Assembly (NCBI GenBank): GCA_950106755.1
Contig: OX467091.1
Span: forward strand, 11,797,538 to 11,861,537
From: Climacium dendroides
Taxonomy: Eukaryota; Streptophyta; Bryopsida; Hypnales; Climaciaceae
DNA: 64,000 bases
Direction: 5' to 3'
Every line of letters begins with the position of its first letter. Within the stretch, counting starts at the first letter, position 1. The position numbers were made by a program, and so were the translations under genes. Positions 1 through 12,230 of this stretch are shown piece after piece. The notes below the pieces were generated by a model. The model searched no databases. It was not told where the DNA came from and saw nothing but the letters and a program-made list of their open reading frames with translations.

Positions 1-171
1 TAGTATGTGATACATTGTTGCGCTTCTATACAATTTCCGCCTTGCAAAACTTGCCAAGTGAGACATGCACAATTTAAACTACTTGTGGCTTGCAGAAATT
101 TGGTGGTTGAAAATTGCGCAACTAAAGGTCCTCATGCATTACATAACTTTGCAAACTAAAACTTGCGCAAC

Positions 172-230
172 TTAAGTTCCTTGAGTCTTCTAGAACTTGC
201 TTAAGTTCCTCAAGTCTTCGAGAACTTGCT
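172..230. repeat. 29-bp direct repeat, two units
   Basis: Two adjacent copies of a 29-bp unit beginning TTAAGTTCC and ending GAACTTGC, differing at a few positions (about 172-200 and 201-229). The surrounding 1-250 stretch has further loose repeats of words such as CTTGC and TTGCGCAACT. No gene was recognised in 1-594. Confidence 0.6.
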
Positions 231-594
231 GATTACAATTGAATTCATGCTAAACTAAGTTACTATAGAGCTTCATGGAACAATGACAGAACTTCATACA
301 ATAAAAGAAACCAAACACTTGCAAAAATCATTCAAGCCATCAAGAATGCCCCCCCTCCCTCCGAACCCTATTACAACCCCAAAGTTGGTGGTAGAATTAC
401 AAACCTCAACACCTCCCACCTTCTACGACACAAGATATGAGCCATGTGTGAATTGTACACAGTTTAGAAGCTCAAAAACAAGTATAACAATGCCAAATCC
501 AAATTCTTGTAAAAAAAATACTATTTCCTACTTATATAGAGGTTTTATCTATTAACACACAAAGTTTGCAAATACTAGGTGAGAACGTATCCTA

Positions 595-632
595 AGAGCA
601 TCACCACCCATCTTGCAAAATGGGGTGGTGAT
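595..632 (+). mobile_element. Harbinger-type terminal motif with small hairpin
   Basis: TAAGAGCATC followed by a perfect 10-bp stem (ATCACCACCC at 600-609 against its complement at 623-632). TAA or TTA next to GAGCATC is a common end type of plant PIF/Harbinger-derived MITEs. The same word occurs at about 16751-16763 (inverted), 20963, 51060 and 52430. I did not find the matching other end of this copy, so its length is unknown. 633-1830 holds no gene I can support. Confidence 0.35.
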
Positions 633-1829
633 TTGGCTTGCATCCATTTTGCAAGTTGGGTTGAACATGTCCGCCCCACCAATGACCTCTTAAGAGGCCA
701 AACTTGAGGTAAAAGCATGCAAATGGGGGCGATACGAAGTGTTGTAGCAGATTTGTCTTTTGTGGTTTTGCAACTCCAAACTTGGCCTTCAAAACAACTT
801 CCATTTGCAAGCCAAGGGTGGTTTGCAAGCCAACTCCAAGCAAGTCATTTGTTTTGGAGGATGGGTAGGGCAGATTTGGAGGCTAGTTTTAACAAGTCAT
901 CCATTTTGGAGGATAGTTGCCTATATTCTAAGTGACCAAAAGTACCACATTTAACCCTGAAACATTGGGAGTCATCAGAGAAGTGGCAAGAAGAGGACAA
1001 AGTGTACATTTTTTGAAAGGAATGATTTTGAACTACACAAAACAATGGCATAACTAGCTATAGGATCTGAAGCATCATACTACATACTTCCACAAAGTGA
1101 ACACAAATTTTGGTAGGAACTTGCAAATTTACAAATCAAAAGCTTTTACTAGAAGAGTAGGGGCGTAGACCACAATTGATAGGGAGTGATTTTGATATGA
1201 AGCCTGTTGTTATGATTGCAAAAAGGTTGGAAAAATGTGAGGAAAAAACCTAATCGAAGACAATGAAAATTGTGAATGAGATTGTGCATTTTTGAACTCA
1301 TGTTGTTGCACACATTGAATCCCAATTGACCTTGTAATGCGATCAAATCATCAAAGGCGAAGATGCTACTGCATTTTTTAAGTAGCTAACTAAACCTTAC
1401 AAGTCCTACCCAAAGACACATATATTAGCATATCTTGGTTTTGTAGGTGGCGACACATTGTATTTGGGTCCACGGCAAAATAAAAATATGTTTTACTGAC
1501 ATTGTTGTGTTTGAACGTGTATCATGCATGACATGCTTTCATGTTCAATGGTCATCTTCAAATTAATCAAGCACCTCTCTCCATTTTTATAATTAAGAAA
1601 TCCGTCATCCTCGCTCTTTGCCCCATGGAAAATGTTTGCCTATGAATTCAGTTTTGAGCACTACCATGGCTATGGGTAACTACAAATTTCCGTTCTAAAT
1701 TGACATGTTTCTATACACTGAATTTTAGCTTTCAAATGCAAGCTTTGCTATCGACTTTGTGCTTGCAATCTGAAAAAAAGGATGGATGAAAAATCAACGC
1801 CTTCTATTTTCTGTACATTGTTTTGGTTT

Positions 1830-2460
1830 GTTTTGTTTGTTTGTCACGTTGAGATCTTCTAGACCGTGCATCCCAGGGCGCATGCTTGGTATTGTTGGAA
1901 AGTCCTCAGCGAGGAAGGGTGCACCAACTTGGTTTCGTAGCCTTTGGATGTACGGTGTGAAAGTTGTGCATTTTTGAGTTATTTTTGGTTATGAAAAATT
2001 AGAAAATTATTTTTTCTTATATTTTGGTCACAATCTTGGTATCGTCGGAAAGTACTCGGCGAAGAGGGGTGTACTAGCTTGGTTTCGTGGTATTCAGACG
2101 CACGGTGTGAAAATTATTGAATTTTGAAGTTGCTATGAACTAAAAAATTAGAAAATTATTTTTACTTTTGTTTTGACTGTGGCAACAGCACAAGGTACAT
2201 TAGTATATCTTAAATTAGGCTATTTGTTTTGTTTGTCACGTTGAGATCTCCCGGACCGTGTGTCCCCCACTTGCGTTCTTGGTATCATTGGAAAGCCCTC
2301 GGCGAGGAGGGGTGCACCGGCTTGGTCTCGTGGCGTTTGGACGTAGGGTGTGAAAGTTATGCATCTTTGAGTTATTTTTTGTTCTCAAAAATTAGGAAAT
2401 TACTTTTACTTTGTTTTGATTGTGGCAATGGCACAAGGCACACTAATGATGCATGAAGCT
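1830..2460 (+). repeat. Three diverged copies of a roughly 200-bp unit
   Basis: Three related blocks start near 1836, 2030 and 2225. Shared words include GTTTGTCACGTTGAGATC (first and third), TTGGTATCGTYGGAAAG, CTCGGCGAGGAGGGGTGCAC, GGTGTGAAA and a tail AAAAATTAGAAAATTA. The core is GC-richer than its surroundings. Small ORFs run through copies one and three in different frames, so a conserved protein is not supported. It is probably an old tandem duplication of a dispersed repeat. Confidence 0.6.
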
Positions 2461-3329
2461 TCTAGGACTAAAGGATCAATATTCTCATCAGGGCCTAGGG
2501 GCTTTCTGGTGCTAGATTGCACTAGAAAAAAATAATTTGGGTAAAAATTGGCAATAAATCTTGAAGTTTTTTGTTGAAAAGCTTTGAATGAAAAAAATCG
2601 AGGATGAAATTGTCAAAGTATAGATGAAAACATAATTATGGACATGTGATAAGTATTAATGTGATATTTTTTATCCAATATATGGATGAATGTTGACATT
2701 TGCCATTTGGGTCACCATTGTAACATTTTATATCACCACTTTGACCCCTCATAAAAAAATGAAAAAAAAAAAAAAAAGAATCGTTCCCACTAAAGCAATT
2801 TGATGCCAACTTTAGCTCATTTATAGATACATTTTAGGTAGCACCTCCTAAGGTAAGACTCTAAGAAAGTCATGTCTTGTAGTCCCACTCCTTCAAAGGT
2901 CAAGTGACCAAAAAAATTGATGAGGTTATTAGCAAAGTCAAATGAAAATGCAACCCAATGGTTTTGTATTTTTTTGACACTTTAATAATATTTTACAAAT
3001 TTTCAAAGTTACTAAATAGGATAGTCTATATGTAATACTAGATTCACCATGAAATGGATACCCTTGAAGCACAAAATGACTTGACTCTCCTCATTGATTG
3101 CTTCAAAAAACTCCTCAACTCTCATTGATTGCCTCTAAAAAGTTCGGGTGGTTTTGGATCTTGGAAGTATTTATTCAAGATCATTTGTAAAGTGCCTTAC
3201 ACTTGGTTGGATCTATTGGCATGACTTAATTGAATGTCTATGATCACTCATTTTTTAATGGAAATCATAAGTTATCTACTATTATTTATTGTGGTATATA
3301 ATCTTTGTCCCCATCTAAAATTGGTTCTC
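2461..3329. other. No recognised feature
   Basis: AT-rich sequence with an A-rich tract around 2756-2779 and no long ORF. A fragment at about 3228-3320 resembles the start of the dispersed repeat found at 32640 and 62375 (shared words GAATGTCTATG, TGGAAATCA, TTATTGTGGT). Confidence 0.5.
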
Positions 3330-5473
3330 TTTATGAGTTTGGTTGTAAGAAATCTCAATGTCTATTATGCGGGTTCTCAATGAAACTTTACAAGTTAGTG
3401 TAACCATTTTGGTGTCATATACTTGTAGTGAAATTTGTTCTAACTAAATACACTATTGTAGGAAAAGGGTGGTCTTTGGGCACTATGGAAAAGCATGTAA
3501 GGTGCCCAAAGGCTCACATTGGCATCAAGGTAGTGCCATTGTCACATTACAGGCCTTAGACACCATGGTGTGACACTATTCTATAGTGTCCACAAACCAT
3601 CCTTTCTACTAGGGATGCAAATTGTGTCTCTATTTTTGTAAGGTTCCATTTATAAAACCTTACGAGTTGTAAGATGATGATACCTTTTTGTTGCCGTTGC
3701 ATTGCAATAGAATCCTTTGCAAATTTCATGGGGAAAAAGCCTTTGAAAAATGTTTAATTATGATTTCAAAAAAATTATAGGTTTAAAATATTTGAAGATT
3801 TTAAAGTTTCTAATTAGTCATCACTAGTAGTAAAGAGGGTAGCAAAGCCCAAGAATACATATTTCTTAAATTAATATGGTATAATTATAGTAGTTAAATT
3901 CAATATCTTTAGTTGTATGGTTTGTTACATTACTAGGATTGGTTCATAATTTCCTATGAAATACTGAAATGTAGAATGATTGCAAGAAACACTTGTCCTA
4001 TTTTTTGTCCCTTTGGCTTCAAACACGTGGTTTTTTGCTCATAATTTTTGAGTCGTATGTCAATTTTATATGAAGTTTGAAATGAAGGTACATATGATAG
4101 TTTTAGGCATTGAGTAATTTTTTGCATTAAAAAAAAATTATCTTACTATTTTTAAACAATCTCCAAGTGGATGTCTACTTGGCCATTTAGGGGGTAAGTA
4201 CTATTTTTGACCCAAAAATGTGAATTTGAAGCTCAAAATTGGAATACAAGGACTTATATTAAAGTTACACAATTCTTCATAGAGATTTTCTAAAAATAAT
4301 TAACTTTCCACCGTCAACATGTGGTCAAAATGTACTACATTTGTACAGAAAATACACTTTTTTTTCCAAAGGTGAAAATGGTTGAGAAGATGTTTCTTCA
4401 AGTTAGAAAAATTTTATTTTTTATTTTTTATTTATGAGTTTTTTACTATTTTCTAAAAATCAAACATCAAACTATCTATTTTTTTGGTATTTTCCATTGT
4501 ATTTTTTTGTGCATAACTTTCAAAGATAAGTTTTTCTAGGTTAGAAGTTTTAGAGACATACTCATTATAATAGGTTGTTTTGAGATAAAACCAACAAGTA
4601 TTTCTTGCAACGACTATGCAACGTTGATACATTACATTAGATTTGACTTGTAGATGATTAGAAGTAGGAGTCATAGCATTGTTGCAATGACTTTAGGTTG
4701 TGCATTTCCTAGCATGTAGTTTGTCCTATAGATTCTCAATCTTCATATATATTGGTAGGTCCTTGCTATAGGGCAATTACAAGAAAGACCAACCAGAAGA
4801 CCAAGTAGTTTTTGTAATGTTTTGCCAATTTTTGTAGCATTTTGCCAATACTCTAGTGTTTGTACTTAAAACTAGGAGTACTAGAAGTATTATGAAATTT
4901 AACAATCTCAATTGTTGATTTAAAAAATCAATAGCCAAAAGTATCATTGTGAGTACTATGACTAATTGCAAGTATTGAAACAATACTATTTGAAAAATAA
5001 GACAGTTTGTCACAAAAAATAGATACAATAAGGTCTAAATTATTAATAAATAGAAAATCATGAATAAAAAATGAAAAATTTGCAATTTGTGAAGACTTGA
5101 TGGAGATCACATTTCATCAAAAAATGAAGTCAAAACCATCTTCAATATTCAAAAGTGCATGTGTAAGGGAACCCTATTTGTAAAAGTATTGAGGTTGTAA
5201 AATAATGTGTTTTTAGATTACTTTTAATAGACATATGTCCTCCTGCATGAATAGACCACAAATTTTTTGCTTTAAATCATTAATTAATGTGACAAATTAG
5301 AAAATTTGAATTTTAAATATAAAATGATTTTTTAACTTTTAAAATGTAAGTAATATGATTACAGTTAAGTTATCCATCTCTAATAGAAAATTTAAGTTCA
5401 TTGGGTTCTACCTCCAAGAGTTTTAGCGGAAAACAACTTTGTAACTCTAAATGTGATGCAAAACAAGACTAGT

Positions 5474-5912
5474 CACTACACTAAAATTGATAAATAGTGT
5501 TGGCAACACTAATTTATTGAGATAACACTAATTGTGATTAGCAAGGTTAGTGTTAGAAGATTATTTATCCATTCTAACACTAATTTAGCTTTATAGTAAA
5601 TTACAGTTTTCTAGGAAAGGGACAGATTTTCACGACGGGAGGCTAAAATTATAGTTTTGTAGGGAAGGGACAGATTTTCGCAGTGGGAGGCAAAAATTAC
5701 AGTTTTCTTGGAAAGGAATAGATTTTCACGGCGGGAGGCAAAAATTACAGTTTTGCAGGGAAGGGACAGATTTTTATGATAGCAATTAAGTGCCCCAACA
5801 CTATTTACACATAAGTTGAAAAATAGTGTTTGGGATAAAAAACAAGGAACAACACTAATTATCACCCAACACTAATTATCACCCAACACTATTTACCAAT
5901 TTTAGTGTAGTC
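5474..5912. mobile_element. TIR element of about 440 bp, CACTA-like left end
   Basis: The left end begins CACTACACTAAAATTG and continues TAAATAGTGTTGG. The right end is its reverse complement, with GACTA in place of CACTA. Duplicons B and C lack this block at the matching position, which shows it is an insertion. Internally it carries four 48-bp repeats and several AACACTA words. No transposase is present, so it is non-autonomous. A CACTA (En/Spm) assignment rests only on the left terminus. No clean target duplication was found. Confidence 0.6.
5603..5790. repeat. 48-bp tandem repeat, about four units
   Basis: Units start at 5603, 5651, 5699 and 5747, exactly 48 bp apart. Each carries CAGTTTT, GGAAAGGGACAGATTTTC and GGGAGGCAAAAATTA. 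As 48 is a multiple of three, one minus-strand frame stays open across the array (5611-5865) as a 16-residue repeat. I regard that as a by-product of the period. The array lies wholly inside the TIR element at 5474-5912. Confidence 0.8.
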
Positions 5913-5975
5913 TTTCTTGCATTGATAGAAAATATGAATCCAAACTTATACTTAGTTTGGAGGGGGAATAGATGT

Positions 5976-7712
5976 CTTCTCATGTTGCAAAGTTGCTATT
6001 TTTCTAAGCATGTAAGCATGAACTTGTGAGCTTGTGAGTATACAATTTTTTTGAATGAAGACCTATGATTGTAGATAGTAAGATCTATGACCATGGATAT
6101 TAGAATACTGGAGAATTACAATACAATTAAAGTACTGACTAATCTTTTCATTTTGTCAATAAATGGAAAGTACAAGAGATTAGATATTAATCAATGTTCT
6201 CTCATAGCTTGGGATCTTTCAAGGACAATGAAGGGAACCATCCCTTCAATCTTGATGTGCAAGTTGGTGGATTTAATCAAATTTTAGAAAAGACAATTTG
6301 GTGAAGAGGGATTGATTCTATACAAAAAGAACTTTGTCAATCTAAATTTCATTTTGGTTGATCATTGTCTTATTGTAGTGTGGATATTTTTGAGACCAAT
6401 AGAAGGATAATAATAATTCTTTTCTTAATGTGTTATTCTTCGATTGGTTTAAATTTTAGAAAAAAGAATTACATTGATAAGGATTATTTTTATATCTAAT
6501 GATCTTTATCACACTGAATTTTATTTTGGTTGATCACTGTCTTATAGCATTATGGTTCCTCATCATTCATGATAATAAGAAGGTACCGGCATTTCCTTCT
6601 TGATCTGCAGGTTGGTGGGCTTGTTGAGATTTCTTAAAATCATTGATAGGATTTCATTATATGTAGAAAGAGCTGTACACCAAATTTCATTTTAATTGAT
6701 TGCTATCTTGTAGCAACGTGGGTCCTCTTGGAGCCAATGGGAGTACTTGCACTTATATTGTAATGTACTAGTAATTGGACATATTAAGATTTTGGAAGAA
6801 AATATTTGGTTTATAGGGGTTATTTTTGTAAGGAATGAGCTTAATTATACCAAATTGTTGATTAATTGATCATTGTCTTCTTGTGAAACATCTCAAGGGG
6901 ATCCAAGTCTTCCATGTTGATTTAATGGTTGTTTAGTTGATCATTGATTCACTGCCTTCTTGTTGTTTGAGACCTTTCGGTGCTGAGAGGAGGATTGAGC
7001 ATTTGTCATCTTGATTTGCTACTTGTTGACATTTGCTAGATTTTAAAGAGGAAAAAAATTGGTGCTTGAGATTGTTTTGAAATGGAATGAGATTGTTTTT
7101 ATTGAGATTGAGATTTTATGATGTTGCTTGGACCTCTTGGTGCCAAGAGGAGTTCCTAGCCACTGACAATTTTTTTCCCTCTTGTGGTCGTGGTTTGTTG
7201 TAGGGCAATCTATCTCCCCTATTAGTGATGAGATGAATTTTTCATATAATTAATAAGTGCAATTTTATGTATCTAAGTGTAAAGATGGTGAGCTATATGT
7301 TTCTATTCTACTTTAGATTCAAGTTACATATTTTGTTTCAAAAGCAATGATTACTTTTTAGAACAAATATTGTAATTCAATAGAACATTCTATATAATCT
7401 TATTTCCATCTTCATTCATCTTTCACATCAATTGAATTTTTCATCTTCTCCATTCTTCAACTTCCAATATTTTAGATAGTATTGAAAATTAGAATTTTCA
7501 TTCAAATTCTACATATCCACAATAATAGGTCCATAGTAATAGATACTAAAATTAACTATAAATAATAAAATTTTACCAATATTTTTAGATATAATCTTTT
7601 TTAAGAAATACTATTGAATTTTCTATTGTTTTTTCAAAATTTTGAGGTCAATGCTCAAATAATCCTTGCTTACTACTCATAGGGTCATATTCATATGCTC
7701 ATAGAATAGCAC
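5976..7712. mobile_element. Insertion of about 1.74 kb specific to duplicon A
   Basis: Duplicons B and C run straight through GGATGTC-T-TAGGTTGTTAGAG. In A the two halves lie about 1.7 kb apart, with GATGTCT at about 5971 and again at about 7706, compatible with a 7-bp target duplication. The insert is AT-rich, has no recognisable coding domain and contains the roughly 170-bp diverged repeats described separately. The element type is unknown. A deletion in the common ancestor of B and C is the alternative. Confidence 0.45.
6340..6975. repeat. Diverged tandem repeat, period about 170 bp
   Basis: The phrase around TTTCATTTTGGTTGATCA, followed by a variable TGTCTTAT-GTA block, recurs near 6349, 6518, 6683, 6857 and 6931. 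The first intervals are 165-174 bp. Units are strongly diverged. The 66-codon ORF at 6087-6287 just upstream has no recognisable domain and I do not call it. Confidence 0.5.
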
Positions 7713-8497
7713 CGATGTCTCAGGTTGTTAAAGATTTGTTGCACTAAACAAATAAAAAATGCATGCAATGATATGGAAAGATCCATTGATATACTAGAGC
7801 ATATGTTGACAATACTTTATGAATTTCAAGAAAGATCAAGGAATTCTTCAATTTCAACATTTTTCTAGTTGACATCTTACATAGCACAAAGAAGATGTCT
7901 TGGCACTAAAGAATTATGAACTATTGGTAATCACTATTGCTTGAAAGTCTATGAAATGAACATAACACCTTAAAATTTTTATCAATCTTGTTTTGTTCAT
8001 TTGGTTCCATCTAAATGGTGTGGTTATGTTTTGATTTGAACAATTAAATGTTAGATCTTGACTAGTCAACATGATGGCTCCCTTTGGCTAACTTTAGATA
8101 TAATTTCAAAAATTGTAATGTTCAAGGGTTAAAAGGAAAGTGAATATGAACAATCCAAAACCTACAAAACATTATTCAATAAGATTGAAAGTTCCTCATA
8201 GTACAATCTAAGTGGAAAAATCTACCTTCTTTGTCAAGTGTTGAAAATCCAACAAGAAAGTCAAGAATGTAGAAGAAATCAATGTTGACATATTTATTCA
8301 ACTAAGAAGAAATCAAAGAGATGATTGATAACATGTTGGATAATACTATAATCCTTGTCAATATATGAATTAGCATACATTAGTTGTTTTCATATACACT
8401 CAAATGAAATTGTAACTCCAATGTTGACTTTGGATTTAAGATTTATTTAATTTTAAACAAAAGTTATGAAAACTTCACTAGTCTTCTATAATAGCCA

Positions 8498-9901
8498 TCA
8501 TGCCTTGGTAAGATAGATGTCCCACTTGTAAACAAGATATTGTGAAAGGGGTCCAGTTGTTTGTAAAATTTGGTTGCAAATCCCATAGCCTGAGTATCCC
8601 CGCAAAACACCAGTGCACCCGGGGACAACATATTCCCATGGCCCATCAACAGAGAAAGAGATGTCCAAAAAATTGATGTAGGAGCCATTGTAGATGGATG
8701 CATTTCCATAGACATGATGCACCACCATTTGTACATGGGTTCTGTGGTCACTTGTAGTTGTTGGGTTCACTGTCCCGGTGGCCGTCCCTGTCACTCTGCC
8801 TAAAAGAGTGCTATTCATGTTGGGTCCTTCCCTCATCATGTTGTCAAAAACAATCAACATCCCCCATGAACCAGCTGAAGAAAAGACTATCTAATGTTAG
8901 TAAAGTACTCTATGACATTATCCATTTCAATGGCCACCATATTAGGTACATTCATGAGATCAATACACTTAAAATTGCCCAAATAAGCATTTCTACATGG
9001 CTCTTGTTATTATATTGCTTAAGTTATTGTTGAATCTTGTTGGGAGTCGAAAGAGGGTGTAGATTGAACATTGCAAAAATAAATTTCAAATTTCAAAAGC
9101 GGTATGAATAGGTTCATCCGAATTCTCCCCTAGACTTCCATGAATGCAGTCTACACTGTACATTGTATCTAAAGATTTGCAGGTTTAGATGCAGGTGGTT
9201 TAGAAACAGGCAGCAGTTAGATGCAATTACTGAAGTGGAGGCCACCTAGAGACTTCGAAGATAATGCGATTAGATAACTCACAAACTCAACTAAGAATGA
9301 TTGTAACACGTGCATTCATGTTACAATACACATGCCTGATGAAAAGATCCCAACTGTGTTGCAATGGTCTTCAATCTCATAGTGTAAATAATAATTGTGT
9401 CATTTGAACAGAACAGCATGAAATTATCAAATTCAGAACAATGGATCAACTGTCACCTGTACTGTTTGATACCCCTGGAACCGGCAAAAATGTAGAATTG
9501 GGACCTCCTCGAATCTCATGTGTGTAGTGCGTGAGGTGGAGATGGTCTTTTGCTGTAGGACCAAAAAACAGTAATGGTCAAAAATCAATCTCTATAATCA
9601 TGGACTTCGTAAATGGTGGACTTTATTGTTTTCAAAATCATTTATGAAGAAAAATTCACCTGCCACATAAGTTAGTGTTGGTGGAAACTTGGCACTCACA
9701 AACGTGACAAGTTGAGATTCTTACAGTTCCTAAGCCGAGTTGAGTCTAGCTAGATATCATTGGGCAAGTTTGAGTTGGTTAGTTTAGCTCAAATGCAATG
9801 AAGCAGGATCCAGTGGAGAGCTTACCCACAACCAGTGTCTGTAAGCTGCAAATCCATGCCAGAATGTGAAAGGTGACGGTGAGGATTGAGAGTGATCCCA
9901 T
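8498..9901 (-). CDS. Dirigent-like protein A (three exons)
   Basis: Minus-strand model: exon 1 9901-9826, exon 2 9552-9457, exon 3 8874-8498; all introns GT-AG, both in phase 1. The lengths (76+96+377 nt) give 182 residues, the usual dirigent size. The ATG sits in GCCACCATGG. Residues 1-25 (MGSLSILTVTFHILAWICSL...) form a signal peptide, so the product should be secreted. Exon 2 encodes HLTHYTHEIRGGPNST, the first strand of the domain. Exon 3 has VFDNMMREG, GRVTGTATG, IYNGSYINFL and GCTGVLRGYSGYGIC, which match the Pfam dirigent (PF03018) pattern. Family members guide stereoselective phenoxy-radical coupling (lignans) or related cyclisations in the apoplast; the substrate here is unknown. Several N-glycosylation sequons (NST, NAS, NGS) are present. 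The usual GGTG motif is GCTG. The frame is fully open, so it is probably functional. Confidence 0.85.
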
Positions 9902-10495
9902 GGTGGCAGTGCCAATTGTGACCTGCACATATCCATTTTACGACAATTTGTTAGTGCTGGAGAGAGTAATTCAATTGCTTCTGGTTTTCAAGTGAAAGAC
10001 TACTTTCAAAAAGGCAAGATCACCGAACACCATGAAATCCAACTGAGCTTGAAAGCATCCTCTTCAGACAAGCAAGCCAAGAATCAGCTACGGCAAGAAT
10101 TACTTGCGTATCTCATTCTGTTCTCAGCCAGTGACCAAAACACGTATAATCCTAGTGATCAATGGAAGTAGAAATCCAGGATATGATCCATGGGAGCATC
10201 TACAACAAGTCAACAATCACAATCCAGTGTATATGAACAACTGCAACAGTTCAAACTAAAGAAATTAATGGCATTCACAACTAAAAAATGTGTAAAATGG
10301 CATTCAAATTAAAGCTTAAGATGATTGTATGCAAGACACTCCAAATTGTGCAAATGACACCCAGTCTGTTAGTAAGCCAAACGCTCGAAGCTCAGAATCT
10401 CTCAGTGACGTGTTTCTCACTGGGCTGTGCAGAAGCTTGAGTGATGGAGGTGAAGTGGCTGGAGCGAGAGGCATGTGCACACACACTGGATTACT

Positions 10496-10506
10496 GATTT
10501 ATAGAC
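10496..10506 (-). promoter_or_regulatory. TATA box of dirigent A
   Basis: On the minus strand the sequence reads GTCTATAAATC, in the same aligned position as the TATA box of gene B. It lies about 600 bp upstream of the ATG, which implies a long 5' leader or a leader intron. The TGTGCAGG at about 9929 could be the leader intron acceptor. Confidence 0.5.
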
Positions 10507-10929
10507 TGACAAACAGATCCCAAACCTTGACTGTAGTTCTAAAAGAACATTATTTGGGACTCACATGATTGACAAGTTGCAGGTTCTCCTGATCACACGA
10601 CACAGGGTAGGGTACCTTTTAACTAAGATAAAAGGACTTGTGGTGATTTGTAGTAAGGTAGAAATACCCATTATCATACAGATTTGCAATCTAGGTACTT
10701 TGCAAAAGCTATTTATGAGTTCTCATATTTTTCAGAGATTGAATTGTTTGAGAGAAGTCAATTGCAAAAAGAATGAAGACATTCCAATAAGAATTGAATT
10801 TTTTGTGATTTTTCAAAGCTGAAATGTAAAACTGTGAGTAGACCCTTGTTGAAGCATGATCAGACCCTTATTGAAGCGTGGGCTGATGTGTCCGCTCCCC
10901 AGTGCATTGCCATCATGATAATGGATTAA

Positions 10930-11160
10930 CCCCTGAGCGCCCAACGCAAATTCCAAAAACAAGCTACAAATGGCCACTCAAGTAGACTCTACTGATTAAA
11001 AAATAAGATTAAAGAGACATGACCGTTTAGATTGCAAGAGAGGGAGGGAGGGTATCTTTGAAGAAATTTGTGGAAGTTTTCACCATACAACCTAGGACAT
11101 TATAATGGTCAAATGTCTCATAGTAGGAGGCCACATTTGGGGCGCTTGAGTGCTCAAGGG
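10930..11160. mobile_element. Short TIR element flanked by TTAA (231 bp)
   Basis: TTAA at 10926-10929 and 11161-11164 brackets an element starting CCCCTGAGCGCCC and ending, read inverted, CCCTTGAGCACTCAAGCGCC. The block interrupts the upstream region of dirigent A and is absent from the matching part of duplicon B. There is no coding capacity. TTAA target sites with CCC-initial ends are the hallmark of piggyBac-type transposition; this is an inference from the ends only. Confidence 0.5.
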
Positions 11161-11703
11161 TTAATAAGATTGTGATAATAAGATGGACCAGCGACAGAAA
11201 TGAGAGGAACCTGTAGGTGGCAGAATTGGGTCACTGGTGATATAGATTGTTCTACCTTACCTGCACCATGACAAGAAGCTAATGTATTTAAATGGTTTCT
11301 GGAAAAAAAACAAGAACAGAACTTAAAATGTCAGATCTCTGCTCAAAATCCAAAAAATTCTGTGTACTGTAAGCTTATACAAAAAAATCTTATGATACTT
11401 TCCTTTTGAGTCCAAAGCAAATGATTATATTGTCTCATGTTCTGGAAAATTTGACTTGGGGAGATCCTGAATTATTGCATGTCCAATTTGATTCCAGCTG
11501 TGATATGCTGCTCCCATCAGTGACGAACACAACATTAATGAGCTTGGGTTGGTAAAAATGGTGACGAAGCCATTTGCATCATCATTTCTTTGGGGTGAGG
11601 GCGTGAAAGGATGAATATTCTCTCTCGAGCAACTTGCTACCAGTGGCCGTTCATCTATAAGAGTCACTTTTAGCTTGCACTTGGTTCACTTGGTTGGACT
11701 TAT

Positions 11704-12125
11704 TAAGGTAGAAGCACTAGTAGTGGATCACTTAAGCAAATTTTGACTAGATGGTGAGGAGTATGAGCTGGTGGCAATTTCTCCCATGTAGGAAGATAGA
11801 AAACATGGGGATTCTTAATTTTTCAGAATTTTATTTCCAAACTTGAAATTACAGTGAATTTCAGGAGCCAAAAAGTAATATCAAGTCAATGTCTAGAGTA
11901 TTGTAATCCCAATCATTGAAGAGCTACTTTCCTATTCACTACTCCCTACTTTCTCACTCACTGCTTTTGGACATTTGTCATAACTATATTAGTCTCAACT
12001 TTGAAAAAGACATAAAGAAAAACACTTCAAGCTTAAGCTCCAGCCTTAGGTTGGAAATAGCACACCCTATAGGGTTGGGTGTTGGGCGTGGTTGACAACT
12101 AATGCTTCTACCTTAGTATGACTTA
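11704..12125. mobile_element. TIR element family Z, copy 1
   Basis: The ends are TAAGGTAGAAGCA and its reverse complement TGCTTCTACCTTA, about 420 bp apart, with TA at both borders. It shares a collinear interior with copies at about 17345-17745, 21170-21430 (partial) and 61958-62373 (words ATGTAGGAAGATA, AATCATTGAAGAGCTACTTTC, TTAGGTTGGAAAT). It is inverted relative to the 61958 copy. It has no ORF of note, so it is a MITE-like non-autonomous element. Confidence 0.75.
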
Positions 12126-12147
12126 ATTAAAAATGGATACAGTAGAA

Positions 12148-12230
12148 CCTCTTTTAACCAATAGGTTCACGACCATCTAACAAGATTGCACTAGAGAGGT
12201 TTATTTGTTTACAAAGGGTCCCAAAAGTAT
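12148..12230 (+). mobile_element. Partial pogo/Emigrant-like MITE (family Y, copy 1)
   Basis: TA-CAGTAGAACCTCTTTTAACC matches the left end of the element at 18271-19397, and the following 70 bp (AACAAGATTGCACTAGAGAGG...) match that copy across its own insertion site. The right end is missing. The terminus resembles the CAGTARAACCTCT type known from plant pogo-like elements (Emigrant/Lemi1). Because it is uninterrupted, it shows what the 18271 copy looked like before the family X insertion. Confidence 0.55.

Larger units (their letters stand above)
3330..11690. repeat. Segmental duplicon A (contains dirigent A)
   Basis: Long collinear similarity to duplicons B (27990-32640) and C (33490-39090), running from flanking non-coding DNA near 3340 (words AATGAAACTTTACAAGTT and CTAAATACACTATTGTAGG) through the dirigent gene to the block at 11425-11600. 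A is longer because of copy-specific insertions: a TIR element at 5474-5912, a block at about 5976-7712 and a TTAA-flanked element at 10930-11160. The level of identity suggests old duplication. Confidence 0.75.
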
